Shown here: piece by piece, positions 15,917 through 23,159 of the stretch | Layout of the letters: the number at the start of each line of letters is the position of its first letter | How positions within the stretch are numbered: position 1 is the first letter of the stretch | DNA from: GH45 sp965370965 | Lineage (GTDB): Bacteria; Bacteroidota; Bacteroidia; Bacteroidales; SZUA-534 | NCBI GenBank assembly: GCA_965370965.1 | Contig: CBDUWQ010000032.1 | Coordinates: forward strand, 1 to 26,312 | Direction of reading: 5' to 3' | DNA: 26,312 nt | Position numbers and translations under genes: made by a program | Notes under the pieces: generated by a model | The model's database searches: none | What the model saw: only the letters and a program-made list of their open reading frames with translations | Told to the model about the DNA's origin: nothing

Positions 15917-15983
15917 AAAATTAAATTTTGAGATAGACAATACCGCCAAGGATGGCGGTGTTATACCAGTAATTTTAATTTTA
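15917..15983. terminator. Bidirectional terminator-like hairpin
   Basis: Between the convergent purF-like and glsB genes, AATACCGCCA (15939-15948) pairs with TGGCGGTGTT (15953-15962), with one T-G wobble and a 4-nt AGGA loop. A/T arms flank it: AAAATTAAATT (15917-15927) and AATTTTAATTTT (15971-15982). Position and symmetry fit a shared terminator for both strands. Confidence 0.7.
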
Positions 15984-16000
15984 AAATGGTATTACATATG

Positions 16001-16936
16001 TTACTTTTTTTGCTTTATATACGACTCAAGATGCCGCCTAGTTTTCGATTCATAAATATCTTTTATGGTAATCAATATCCCTGTCTCTTCAACTCCTCCA
16101 AAATAAGGGTTTATACTTGTGCCAAATACCTTCATGGTAGGCGACAAGTTTGCGTAGGCATTTATTAACGGAGGGATATTTTCACCCAAATCGCGTACTT
16201 TTTTCGAAAGTATTTTATGATCTTCTTGGTAGCTGTTACCGCTAAATAATTTTGAAAGTTTCTCCTTGTCTATGTTTAAATCAAGTGGGTCTATTAGCTT
16301 TATCAGGTGATCGTTATTTCCAAAGTATTTATGCAAAAAGTATATAATCATGTTGCGTGCCTCTCTATTGTAATTTAGGTACATTGTAACCTTGCCAAAA
16401 AAGTATTTTATTTCAGGGTTATCAGTAACAAGTGCCCCAAGCCCGTCCCAAAGATTATCGAGTGTAAAAAGCCCGCGCCGCGCCACATTTGTAGCTTGTT
16501 TGCTTGGCACAACAAACGATCGTCCCAGTTCAATAAAATAAGGGAGATACTCATTTTTAAACTCATCGGAATAATGAAAAAGGCGCGAAGTTGCCAACAC
16601 AGGATTACCATCACTATCAATAGGAGCTTCTTTACTTAAAATAAACCTGTAACCACCCAAAATCTCCCTTTCAGTAGGACTCCATACAATAAGCTGTTTA
16701 TAAGGTTTGTCGGCCAAATCGTATTTATCAATATCAACTGCTTTGCCGGTTCCGCCACCGGCCTGTCTAAAGGTTATTTCACGTAACCTGCCAACTTCAT
16801 TAATTAAATTAGGCGAATCATAATGAGTAAATATATATATTTCGTTATCACCATAGTTTGTAGTCCGAACAAACTTATTTGGTGTTAACTCTTTTTCAAG
16901 CAAATTTGTATCAACCGCATCAATTATCTTTTCCAT
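16001..16936 (-). CDS. glsB: Glycine N-acyltransferase (GNAT, GlsB/OlsB-like)
   Basis: This 311-residue GNAT-fold enzyme resembles OlsB and the Bacteroides GlsB that N-acylates glycine with a 3-hydroxy fatty acid to start glycine-lipid synthesis. Typical pieces are VGRLREITFRQAGGGTGKAVDIDKYD around residues 48-73, a long beta region with EILGGYRF, and SRLFHYSDEFK and FIELGRSFVVP around 120-145. The C-terminal third (about 220-311) is helical and less conserved. The ATG at 16936 is clear. The O-acyltransferase gene lies upstream on the same strand, 164 bp away. The closest alternative is an ornithine-lipid OlsB, and the substrate cannot be decided from sequence. Confidence 0.82.
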   Translation of the reverse strand: MEKIIDAVDTNLLEKELTPNKFVRTTNYGDNEIYIFTHYDSPNLINEVGRLREITFRQAGGGTGKAVDIDKYDLADKPYKQLIVWSPTEREILGGYRFILSKEAPIDSDGNPVLATSRLFHYSDEFKNEYLPYFIELGRSFVVPSKQATNVARRGLFTLDNLWDGLGALVTDNPEIKYFFGKVTMYLNYNREARNMIIYFLHKYFGNNDHLIKLIDPLDLNIDKEKLSKLFSGNSYQEDHKILSKKVRDLGENIPPLINAYANLSPTMKVFGTSINPYFGGVEETGILITIKDIYESKTRRHLESYIKQKK

Positions 16937-17100
16937 GCTTGCAACTAATTTTATTTAATATCTTTTTAACTTGTTTAAAACGCTACCGTTATTTTTTATT
17001 TGCCATAAATTTACGAAACCTTATAAAAATGCAGCTCTATTAATACATAACAATTAACTTTATCGCATTGTTTGCCCCTTATTTAACCTAGTGGTGGGTT

Positions 17101-17931
17101 TTATTCCAATTCATAAGTTTTGTTTCTGATAAAATTAGTCCATTCAACAATGGTTTTTGATTTATCAAAAGTCTGCCACGGAATTGGTTCACCAAAGGTA
17201 ATAATTAAATCCTTATTCTTCTGCTTAGTCATCTCATTAACAAGAAAAAGCATCTCAATGTTTGCTTTAATACCAACTGCTTTTCTGAAATTTGACAAAT
17301 TGTAGAAAAAATTTGAGTTTTCCCCATTTATATGAACAGGAACAATATCACGTTTGTTTCTTATAGATTGTGTAAGAAAACCCTTTTTCCAATCTAAATC
17401 CGTTATTTTTCCCTTAACTTTACGTGAGCACAATCCGGCAGGAAAATATAGTATCGGAAAATCTGATTTAAAAGCATCATCAATTGCTCTAATAGCTTCA
17501 CGCGATTGTTTACCATGTTTATTTATTGGAATAAGAGACTTTTTTAATGCCGTCACATTTAATAAAAGGTCGTTTACCGGAAAACGTACCTCACCATAAA
17601 TATTATATACAACCTCAACTAAAGCCAAACCATCGAGCCCACCAAGAGGGTGATTAGCCACAAAAACCATCCGTTTGTTGTTTGGCGGCAAGTTTTCTTT
17701 CCCCTTTACAATAACATTTACATTTAAGTATTTTACACTGCTTCCGGCAAACTCATGAGGTTCCTTATTGTAATTTTTTTCTATTATATAATTAAGCTTA
17801 TCTTCGTGGATAATCCGTTTTAACCAATTAATAATAAATGCAGGTATTATTTTCAATAATCGAGGATTCCTCTCTTTAAGCACCTTTTCAAGGTCAATTT
17901 TCTGAATAGATATATTTTCACTATTTTGCAT
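17101..17931 (-). CDS. glsA: Lipid O-acyltransferase (GlsA-like)
   Basis: This 276-residue protein of the PlsC/LPLAT superfamily matches in type the enzyme that adds the second acyl chain to N-acyl-glycine in Bacteroides. The acyltransferase signature is ANHPLGGLDGLAL at residues 92-104. His and Asp are separated by five residues (HPLGGLD) rather than four as in PlsC. Other family blocks are FPVNDLLLNV, NKHGKQSREAIR, LYFPAGLCSR and ITFGEPIPW. I placed the start at the ATG at 17931 because the upstream in-frame codon at 17940 is TTG. No signal peptide or clear TM is present, so it is likely peripheral on the inner membrane. Confidence 0.8.
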   Translation of the reverse strand: MQNSENISIQKIDLEKVLKERNPRLLKIIPAFIINWLKRIIHEDKLNYIIEKNYNKEPHEFAGSSVKYLNVNVIVKGKENLPPNNKRMVFVANHPLGGLDGLALVEVVYNIYGEVRFPVNDLLLNVTALKKSLIPINKHGKQSREAIRAIDDAFKSDFPILYFPAGLCSRKVKGKITDLDWKKGFLTQSIRNKRDIVPVHINGENSNFFYNLSNFRKAVGIKANIEMLFLVNEMTKQKNKDLIITFGEPIPWQTFDKSKTIVEWTNFIRNKTYELE

Positions 17932-18168
17932 ATCAAACAATTACAATTTTAGTAACGAAAAATACACAAAAAGTTTGAATTTATAAGGAGTATTTACTGT
18001 TAATATTATTGCTTTTAGGGAAATAATAACTTCAACTAAATTAAAAAGAAACTATTTTGCTCAAATGCTATCATTCTATATCGAAACCTATTGACAAAAA
18101 AGAATTTGATATAATAATTGGGAAATACCTTGTTAAAAAACAAACAGATGAAACACCCATAATAAAAC

Positions 18169-18201
18169 ATTTGTTGAACCTTTGTGTCTTCATGGTAAAA
18201 T
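18169..18201. repeat. 33-bp direct repeat, copy 1
   Basis: ATTTGTTGAACCTTTGTGTC followed by TTCATGGTAAAAT is identical to copy 2 at 18269-18301, with starts exactly 100 bp apart. Its reverse complement contains CATGAAGACACAAAGG, like the AAGACACAAAGG-type dispersed repeats I recall from environmental bacterial genomes. Confidence 0.9.
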
Positions 18202-18268
18202 ATTATGTTAAAGTACTGGGTATCCGTTATAAATATACTTATAAACAGATTAAACACTCATATAATAT

Positions 18269-18301
18269 ATTTGTTGAACCTTTGTGTCTTCATGGTAAAA
18301 T
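18269..18301. repeat. 33-bp direct repeat, copy 2
   Basis: This exact second copy of the repeat at 18169-18201 ends 9 bp before the ATG of the AsmA-family gene. The repeat therefore forms most of the translation-initiation leader of that gene. Confidence 0.9.
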
Positions 18302-18310
18302 TTTAAACAA

Positions 18311-21300
18311 ATGAAAAAAATATTAAAAGTACTATTGTATATTGTTTTAGGTATTATAGTTTTTGTAATAGCATTAACTGTAGCTTCAAAACTGTTGGAG
18401 AATAAAATTGCTGATGCCGCACTAATCCGCATTAGCGAAGTAATTGAAGCCCCTATTGAAATAGAAAACGTGTCGTTTAACCTGCTCCGCAAATTCCCCC
18501 TTGCTACTATTGAGCTTAACAATATATCGCTAAAACCACATATCGATTCTCTATCTGCCGATACTATTCATGTATTAAAACAACCCATATTAAAATTTGG
18601 TAAAATATACTTATCAGTTAGTACAAAAGCTTTAATGAACAATGTGTTTGAAGTAATTAAAGTTGAGGTATTTGATGCCGATATAAGGTATTTGGTAAAT
18701 TCCGACAGCATCAGCAATATAGACTTTTTAATACCACCAACCGATACTACTTTAGTTGAAGAAGATATAGAAGAAACTGATACTGTACTACCCATGGCTT
18801 TTACCTTAAAAGAGCTAACCCTGAAAAATATTAATTTATACTACAACGACAGCACTACCCTAACCAAAGCCCGTATTAATATACCCCAAATAAAATTAAA
18901 CGGTAAGCTTAAAGGCGATGATATTAAAGGTAAGGTAAACGGCATCATTAATATATCAGATTTAACATATCCTGAAACCAATATTAACCTAATGGAAAAT
19001 ACCAATATTGGGTTTGATTTAAAATACTCGGGCGACTCGGTTACTATAAATCATTTTACCATTAACACCGACGGCGTTGAGATATCGTTAGACGGAAATA
19101 CCATTATTAATGATGAAATAAAACTTGATTTAAACCTAAACAGCTCACAGTTTAATATTGGCGAACTTATTAAATATGCCCCTGCTGAAATTTTAAAAGA
19201 GTATGGTGTTGATATTGCCGAGGGCATAATTAAGGTAAACGCAAAAATTAAAGGCGGCTACTCCGAAACTGAAATGCCCCATGTTGATATGAATATAACA
19301 ATGGAGCAAGGCAGAATTGCCGCAATGGGTTACCCCGAATTAAAAAACCTGTCGTTTACAGGGCATATAACCAACGGTGGTTTACAAAACAATAAAACCA
19401 CAGTAGTTAATTTTAAAAATTTGCATGTTGAGACAGGCAAAAGTAAGATTGACTTATCATTTGAGGTAAGCAACCTTGACCATTTAAACTATAAGGTAAA
19501 TACAAAAATGGATATTAATATTCCCGATTTTAAAGCCTTTATACCCGACTCTACCATTGAATCAATTACCGGTAGGGTTACCGCAAACATATTTACACGG
19601 GGCAGGTTGCCCGACTCAATTGGCGACGATTTTACTGACTATATTATGGCAAACAGTAAGACAACTGTGGCATTCCATAATCTGAATATTGTTGTGGACA
19701 CATCGCTGTCGGTTAAATCGTTTAATGCCAAAATAAATTACCGCCCAAACAGTTTTAAAATATCAGCACTATCGGTTTCGTTACCCGAGTATAAGGTAAA
19801 CCTAAGCAACTCATACTTAAATACCACTTTTAATGGCAGCATAAACAATATGCAGGGCATGTCGGTAAATATACAACCTTTGCATATTGAAATAAATAAT
19901 AGCAAAATACACGTTAATTTAGAGCTTGAAAACCTTGAAACACCAACATTTAAATATAATAGCGAAATAACCCTCAACTTAGATGGGCTAAAGCCTATGT
20001 TGCCCGATACGCTGATTACAGAACTATCAGGTAAATTTTACTCCAAAATAAGCTCCCACGGAACAATAGACCCCGACTCAATAGAGAATCAAATTAATAC
20101 ATTGATTTTTGAAAACAGCAGCTTTTTTATGAAAGCAACTGATATTAATGTGGCAATGCCCGATGACCCTTTGTCGGGTGTTCAAAATTTTTCGGCAACC
20201 ATTGCAATGGAATCCGATACAATTAAAATTGATAAACTGCATGGCAACTACAACGGCATGGAATTTTGGATGGACTCTACCCAAATTTGGAACATGTATA
20301 AAACAATTATGCAACAGAGACGCGACAAAGAGCTTATTGTGCAAACAAATGTAAAGCTGGGCAATATCACAAACGAATTTATGGCACTTTTTATGACAGA
20401 AGACACAACAAATACCGATGGTATTGTTGAGAAACCTGGCACAACGCAAGCCAATGAAAATATTGCTGAGAACAACGACAAAACTACCGAAACTACCGAT
20501 GTTACAGAAACAACCAAACCTGCCGATACTGTAGAAAACCAATGGTTACTGCCAAATTTTGAAAAGCTTGGAGTACCCCATTTCCTTGTTAGAGGAAAAT
20601 TTGCCATAAAAAGTTTCGAATATGAGAAAAACATGATAGAGGATATATCGCTAAAATTTAGGCTTGCCGACAGCCTATATGTAATTGACCTATTTACATT
20701 TAAAATGTGCGGTGGCGTTTTAAACACATCGTTAAAACTTGATGCCCGCAATTGGGAAAAACCGGTTGTTGATATTAGAAATACCGTTAATAATTTAGAT
20801 ATTAAACAGTTATTAATAGATAATGACAATTTTGGCGATACTGCCTTAACATACGAAAAAGTAAGTGGCATACTTACAAGTGAATTGCATACAAGGGCAT
20901 TTTATAGAGATGGCGATTGGCCCACAAGAAAAATAAGGGCTAAAGGAAACTTTATGCTTGAAAATGGTAAAATACACGATTTTAAACCACTTGTAGATGC
21001 ATCGGTTGGAATTGGGGGATTAAAAGAATTAAACAAGATGGATTTTAATACCCTGAAAACAAGTATTTTTATGTATAAAGATAAAATATATGTGCCAAGA
21101 ACCGATATTGTAAGTAATGCCCTAGATTTATCTGCCTTTGCCATGCATGGCATGACAGATGAAATTGGCTATGAGTACCATTTAGTGTTGCATTTAGGCG
21201 ATGTGCTTACCGGCAAGTCAGAAAAATTAATGAAATCACAAGCCAAGCAGAATAAAAAAGATGGTGGCACAGTAGAAAGAAAAGGGATTAACCTTATATC

Positions 21301-21478
21301 AATGGAAATTGGAGAAGAAAAAAAGAATGGTTTTGATAATGAAAAACTTAAAAAGAAATTTAAAAATAATTTAAACAAGCAAGAGGGTTTTTTAAATCTT
21401 TTATTTAATCCATTATTAGTAAACTTTAGTACCGAATTAGATAGGTCGGCTCGTAATAAAGCTATTTTAAATAAGTAG
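18311..21478 (+). CDS. Large AsmA-family membrane protein
   Basis: This 1055-residue protein is anchored by one N-terminal TM (about residues 4-27). It is followed by IADAALIRISEVIEAPIEIENVSFNLLRKFPLA, the typical opening of AsmA proteins. Repeating beta-rich stretches fill the periplasmic part, as expected of a bridge-like AsmA/TamB-type groove that handles lipids between the membranes. Residues about 697-745 form a Thr/Glu/Asn-rich, probably disordered linker. The C-terminal AsmA-like part follows, with a charged tail rich in Lys and Asn. It is divergent from glsA and 22 bp before a DsbA-like gene. Lipid transport is inferred from the family, not shown. Confidence 0.85.
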   Translation: MKKILKVLLYIVLGIIVFVIALTVASKLLENKIADAALIRISEVIEAPIEIENVSFNLLRKFPLATIELNNISLKPHIDSLSADTIHVLKQPILKFGKIYLSVSTKALMNNVFEVIKVEVFDADIRYLVNSDSISNIDFLIPPTDTTLVEEDIEETDTVLPMAFTLKELTLKNINLYYNDSTTLTKARINIPQIKLNGKLKGDDIKGKVNGIINISDLTYPETNINLMENTNIGFDLKYSGDSVTINHFTINTDGVEISLDGNTIINDEIKLDLNLNSSQFNIGELIKYAPAEILKEYGVDIAEGIIKVNAKIKGGYSETEMPHVDMNITMEQGRIAAMGYPELKNLSFTGHITNGGLQNNKTTVVNFKNLHVETGKSKIDLSFEVSNLDHLNYKVNTKMDINIPDFKAFIPDSTIESITGRVTANIFTRGRLPDSIGDDFTDYIMANSKTTVAFHNLNIVVDTSLSVKSFNAKINYRPNSFKISALSVSLPEYKVNLSNSYLNTTFNGSINNMQGMSVNIQPLHIEINNSKIHVNLELENLETPTFKYNSEITLNLDGLKPMLPDTLITELSGKFYSKISSHGTIDPDSIENQINTLIFENSSFFMKATDINVAMPDDPLSGVQNFSATIAMESDTIKIDKLHGNYNGMEFWMDSTQIWNMYKTIMQQRRDKELIVQTNVKLGNITNEFMALFMTEDTTNTDGIVEKPGTTQANENIAENNDKTTETTDVTETTKPADTVENQWLLPNFEKLGVPHFLVRGKFAIKSFEYEKNMIEDISLKFRLADSLYVIDLFTFKMCGGVLNTSLKLDARNWEKPVVDIRNTVNNLDIKQLLIDNDNFGDTALTYEKVSGILTSELHTRAFYRDGDWPTRKIRAKGNFMLENGKIHDFKPLVDASVGIGGLKELNKMDFNTLKTSIFMYKDKIYVPRTDIVSNALDLSAFAMHGMTDEIGYEYHLVLHLGDVLTGKSEKLMKSQAKQNKKDGGTVERKGINLISMEIGEEKKNGFDNEKLKKKFKNNLNKQEGFLNLLFNPLLVNFSTELDRSARNKAILNK

Positions 21479-21500
21479 TATCAGGTAAATTTTTATTCTT

Positions 21501-22136
21501 GTGAATAAACCCAATTCAAAATTTATAATATATAGTTTATTGGTTATAATAATAGCTATAACTTTGTTGATTATTTTTAATAAAAACAGTAATAAAACAC
21601 CTATAGTAATAGCTGTAAACAATTTAGATATAGTTTATGGATCAGATTCTGCCCCGCTTACTGTGTTTTTATATTCGAGCTATAGCTGTGTTTTTTGCCG
21701 CAAATTTTTTAATGAAGCTTACCCAACCCTAAAAAAAGAGTATATTGACACAAAAAAAATTAGGCTTGTGGTAAAGCTTATTGAATTAACCAACGATAAA
21801 CGCATGTTTAATGGTTTAAAAACTGCTGTTTGCATTAACAAATACGGCAATTTTGATAAGCTTGATAAATTACTTTTAACAGAGCCAAAAGTTGTTTATA
21901 CAAAGGAGTTTGATATGGTTGTTGAAGAGTTTATTGAAAAGGATATTTTTATTGCAGAATGTATGATTTCCGGAGAAGCTGAAAACTATTTATTAAAAAA
22001 TAAATCTGACTTTAAAAATAATAACCTTACCGGAACTCCCACGTATATAATAAATAATACTGTTTATAGGGGTTACAAAAACTATAAGCACTTAAAAAAA
22101 ATTATAGAGAAAGAACTTAATAATACATTGCAATAA
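21501..22136 (+). CDS. Membrane-anchored DsbA-like thiol oxidoreductase
   Basis: This 211-residue protein has an N-terminal TM/signal anchor (about residues 8-26) and a DsbA-type thioredoxin domain outside the cytoplasm. The active site is C63-V-F-C66 in SYSCVFCRKFF, and the cis-proline loop is visible as TGTPTYII near residue 178. Two further cysteines lie in the helical part (KTAVCINK and IAECMIS). It opens with GTG at 21501, since no ATG lies before the TM. The layout matches thioredoxin_4/DsbA-like proteins, which form or rearrange disulfides. It follows the asmA-like gene by 22 bp and precedes a Cys-rich lipoprotein by 69 bp. Confidence 0.85.
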   Translation: MNKPNSKFIIYSLLVIIIAITLLIIFNKNSNKTPIVIAVNNLDIVYGSDSAPLTVFLYSSYSCVFCRKFFNEAYPTLKKEYIDTKKIRLVVKLIELTNDKRMFNGLKTAVCINKYGNFDKLDKLLLTEPKVVYTKEFDMVVEEFIEKDIFIAECMISGEAENYLLKNKSDFKNNNLTGTPTYIINNTVYRGYKNYKHLKKIIEKELNNTLQ

Positions 22137-22205
22137 TTTTGATTATATTTAACTTGTACTTTATATTCCCGTGAAAATTAGATATTAACTTTTAAAATTT
22201 ATATT

Positions 22206-22595
22206 ATGAAAACAAAAAAGTATTTATTTTTAATGTTTCTAGCATTTGTATCAGTAGCTTTTATAGCCTGTGAAACAGAAGATGCTGAAACTTGTGATGG
22301 TGAGGATATTGCTGAAGATTTTTGCCCAAATTTAGACATTAGTATTATTGCAACTTTTTGTACCGATGGAGTAAATAAATCATACTACACATATAGTGGT
22401 GAAAACTATTATTGCGATGGTGTTGATGCAAATACTTGTAATACAGCATTACAAAACATAGGAAAACAGATAATAATTGATCATCCGGATTGTATTACAA
22501 AAAAATCAGGTGGGGTTAATTTAGTCTATATTAAACTAAATAAAATGGCTGAAAACTTACTAACTGAAGTACGAAACAAATCACTTTGTAAATAA
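22206..22595 (+). CDS. Cys-rich small lipoprotein
   Basis: I do not recognise this 129-residue protein. A lipoprotein signal peptide is clear: KTKK, a hydrophobic core, then lipobox AFIAC with Cys at residue 22. The mature part is acidic (ETEDAETCDGEDIAEDFC) and holds seven more cysteines, unusual in this otherwise Cys-poor window. The C terminus has a helical stretch (LNKMAENLLTEVRNKSLC) ending in Cys-Lys. It lies 69 bp after the DsbA-like gene and ends at a strong terminator, so it is probably cotranscribed and may be a disulfide-bonded client. That last point is inference. Confidence 0.75.
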   Translation: MKTKKYLFLMFLAFVSVAFIACETEDAETCDGEDIAEDFCPNLDISIIATFCTDGVNKSYYTYSGENYYCDGVDANTCNTALQNIGKQIIIDHPDCITKKSGGVNLVYIKLNKMAENLLTEVRNKSLCK

Positions 22596-22620
22596 TTCAG
22601 AAGCCTAATAGATTTAAAAC

Positions 22621-22660
22621 AAAAAGCCTCTAAAGCAAACACTTTAGAGGCTTTTTGTTT
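22621..22660 (+). terminator. Strong rho-independent terminator
   Basis: A perfect 15-bp stem, AAAAAGCCTCTAAAG (22621-22635) with CTTTAGAGGCTTTTT (22642-22656), has a 6-nt CAAACA loop and further T-rich DNA. It lies 25 bp after the lipoprotein stop. Confidence 0.93.
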
Positions 22661-22708
22661 TGTCGGGCATGGTAAAATATTTATTATTATCCTACTATTC
22701 CCATAAAC

Positions 22709-22739
22709 AAAAAAGCCCCGAATAACTACGGGACTTTTT
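22709..22739 (-). terminator. Terminator of tRNA-His
   Basis: AAAAAGCCCCG (22710-22720) pairs with CGGGACTTTTT (22729-22739) with one C-A mismatch and an 8-nt loop. On the minus strand it directly follows the tRNA 3' end and finishes in a T run. It could also block read-through on the plus strand. Confidence 0.8.
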
Positions 22740-22740
22740 G

Positions 22741-22815
22741 GGTGGAAGACCGGATTTGAACCGGCGACCTCTGGAACCACAATCCAGCGTTCTAACCAAC
22801 TGAACTACATCCACC
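22741..22815 (-). tRNA. tRNA-His(GTG)
   Basis: This 75-nt minus-strand tRNA has anticodon stem CTGGA/TCCAG around loop TTGTGGT, giving GTG (His, reads CAC/CAU). The D arm GTTC/GAAC and T arm GCCGG-TTCAAAT-CCGGT are intact. The extra G-1 (22815) opposite C73 (22741), the identity element for HisRS, is encoded. The acceptor stem GTGGATG/CTTCCAC has a T-T mismatch at position 6:67. CCA is not encoded. Confidence 0.95.
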
Positions 22816-23157
22816 ATTTTTGAGGATGCAAATATAGGCAATAATTTTGAAACTGTATAATAGTAAAATTAAAATTGTATGCTTTTTTTAATGCAATTAA
22901 AACATAGTGTTAACTAGTGTCTGCCAAAAGCAGATTAGCACACTTCGCAAAAAAACAATCCGCATACGGATATTAAGACAGCATAAAATTTTGGCACTTT
23001 ATTAAATAAATGTAGGTTTGTTTAAAAATATTAAAAAAATAAAACAGCCCATGGCTGAGATAATTATTGAGACATCTGCCCGAATAATTCAGGCGGGCAC
23101 TCAACGATGATTTTACCTGTTTGCCATACAGCCTGCCTGTATTGGCAAACAGGTAAA
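22816..23157. other. Hairpin-dense spacer between tRNA-His and MORN gene
   Basis: I see no coding region in these 342 bases. They hold several perfect or near-perfect short hairpins: TCTGC-CAAAA-GCAGA (22920-22934), ATCCG-CATA-CGGAT (22958-22971), CAGCC-CAT-GGCTG (23045-23057) and GCCCGAAT-A-ATTCAGGC (23078-23094). TGCCAAAA (22922-22929) and TTTTGGCA (22989-22996) enclose the second. The large inverted repeat at 23110-23159 ends the region. Confidence 0.65.
22828..22836 (-). promoter_or_regulatory. Putative -7 element for tRNA-His
   Basis: On the minus strand TATATTTGC matches TAnnTTTG and ends 12 bp before the tRNA 5' end. No good TTTG -33 partner was found. Confidence 0.45.
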
Positions 23158-23159
23158 AT
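23110..23159. repeat. Long inverted repeat overlapping MORN start codon
   Basis: The left arm (22 nt, 23110-23131, beginning ATTTTACCTGTTTGCC) and right arm (23 nt, 23137-23159, ending GGCAAACAGGTAAAAT) are complementary except for one extra base in the right arm. The loop is CCTGC. The right arm ends inside the ATG at 23158-23160. Confidence 0.92.

Larger units (their letters stand above)
17932..18310. other. glsA / asmA-like divergent spacer
   Basis: The 379-bp gap holds no coding region I can defend. Its main structure is the pair of 33-bp direct repeats at 18169-18201 and 18269-18301. A short plus-strand reading frame runs through both repeats but has no recognisable content. Promoters for both divergent genes should be here. 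I found no confident TAnnTTTG match. Confidence 0.5.

Noticed and set aside
18169..18301. Possible CRISPR array from two 33-bp repeats
   Set aside because: Only two copies, a 67-bp AT-rich gap too long for a usual spacer, and no cas genes in the window.
18057..18314. 85-residue plus-strand reading frame and a 73-residue minus-strand frame (18036-18257) in the spacer
   Set aside because: Both run through the 33-bp repeats, have AT-driven composition (Lys, Ile, Tyr or Phe rich) and show no recognisable motif.
20248..20871. Antisense frame of 207 residues in the AsmA-family gene
   Set aside because: It is a Ser/Val-rich shadow of the Thr/Glu-rich linker on the other strand, with no motif or leader.
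23107..23157. Upstream start for the MORN protein
   Set aside because: The extra 17 residues translate the inverted repeat and would spoil the signal peptide; later ATGs at 23158 and 23176 fit export.
17941..23157. Possible mobile element bounded by repeats
   Set aside because: No transposase, integrase, terminal inverted repeat or target-site duplication could be found.
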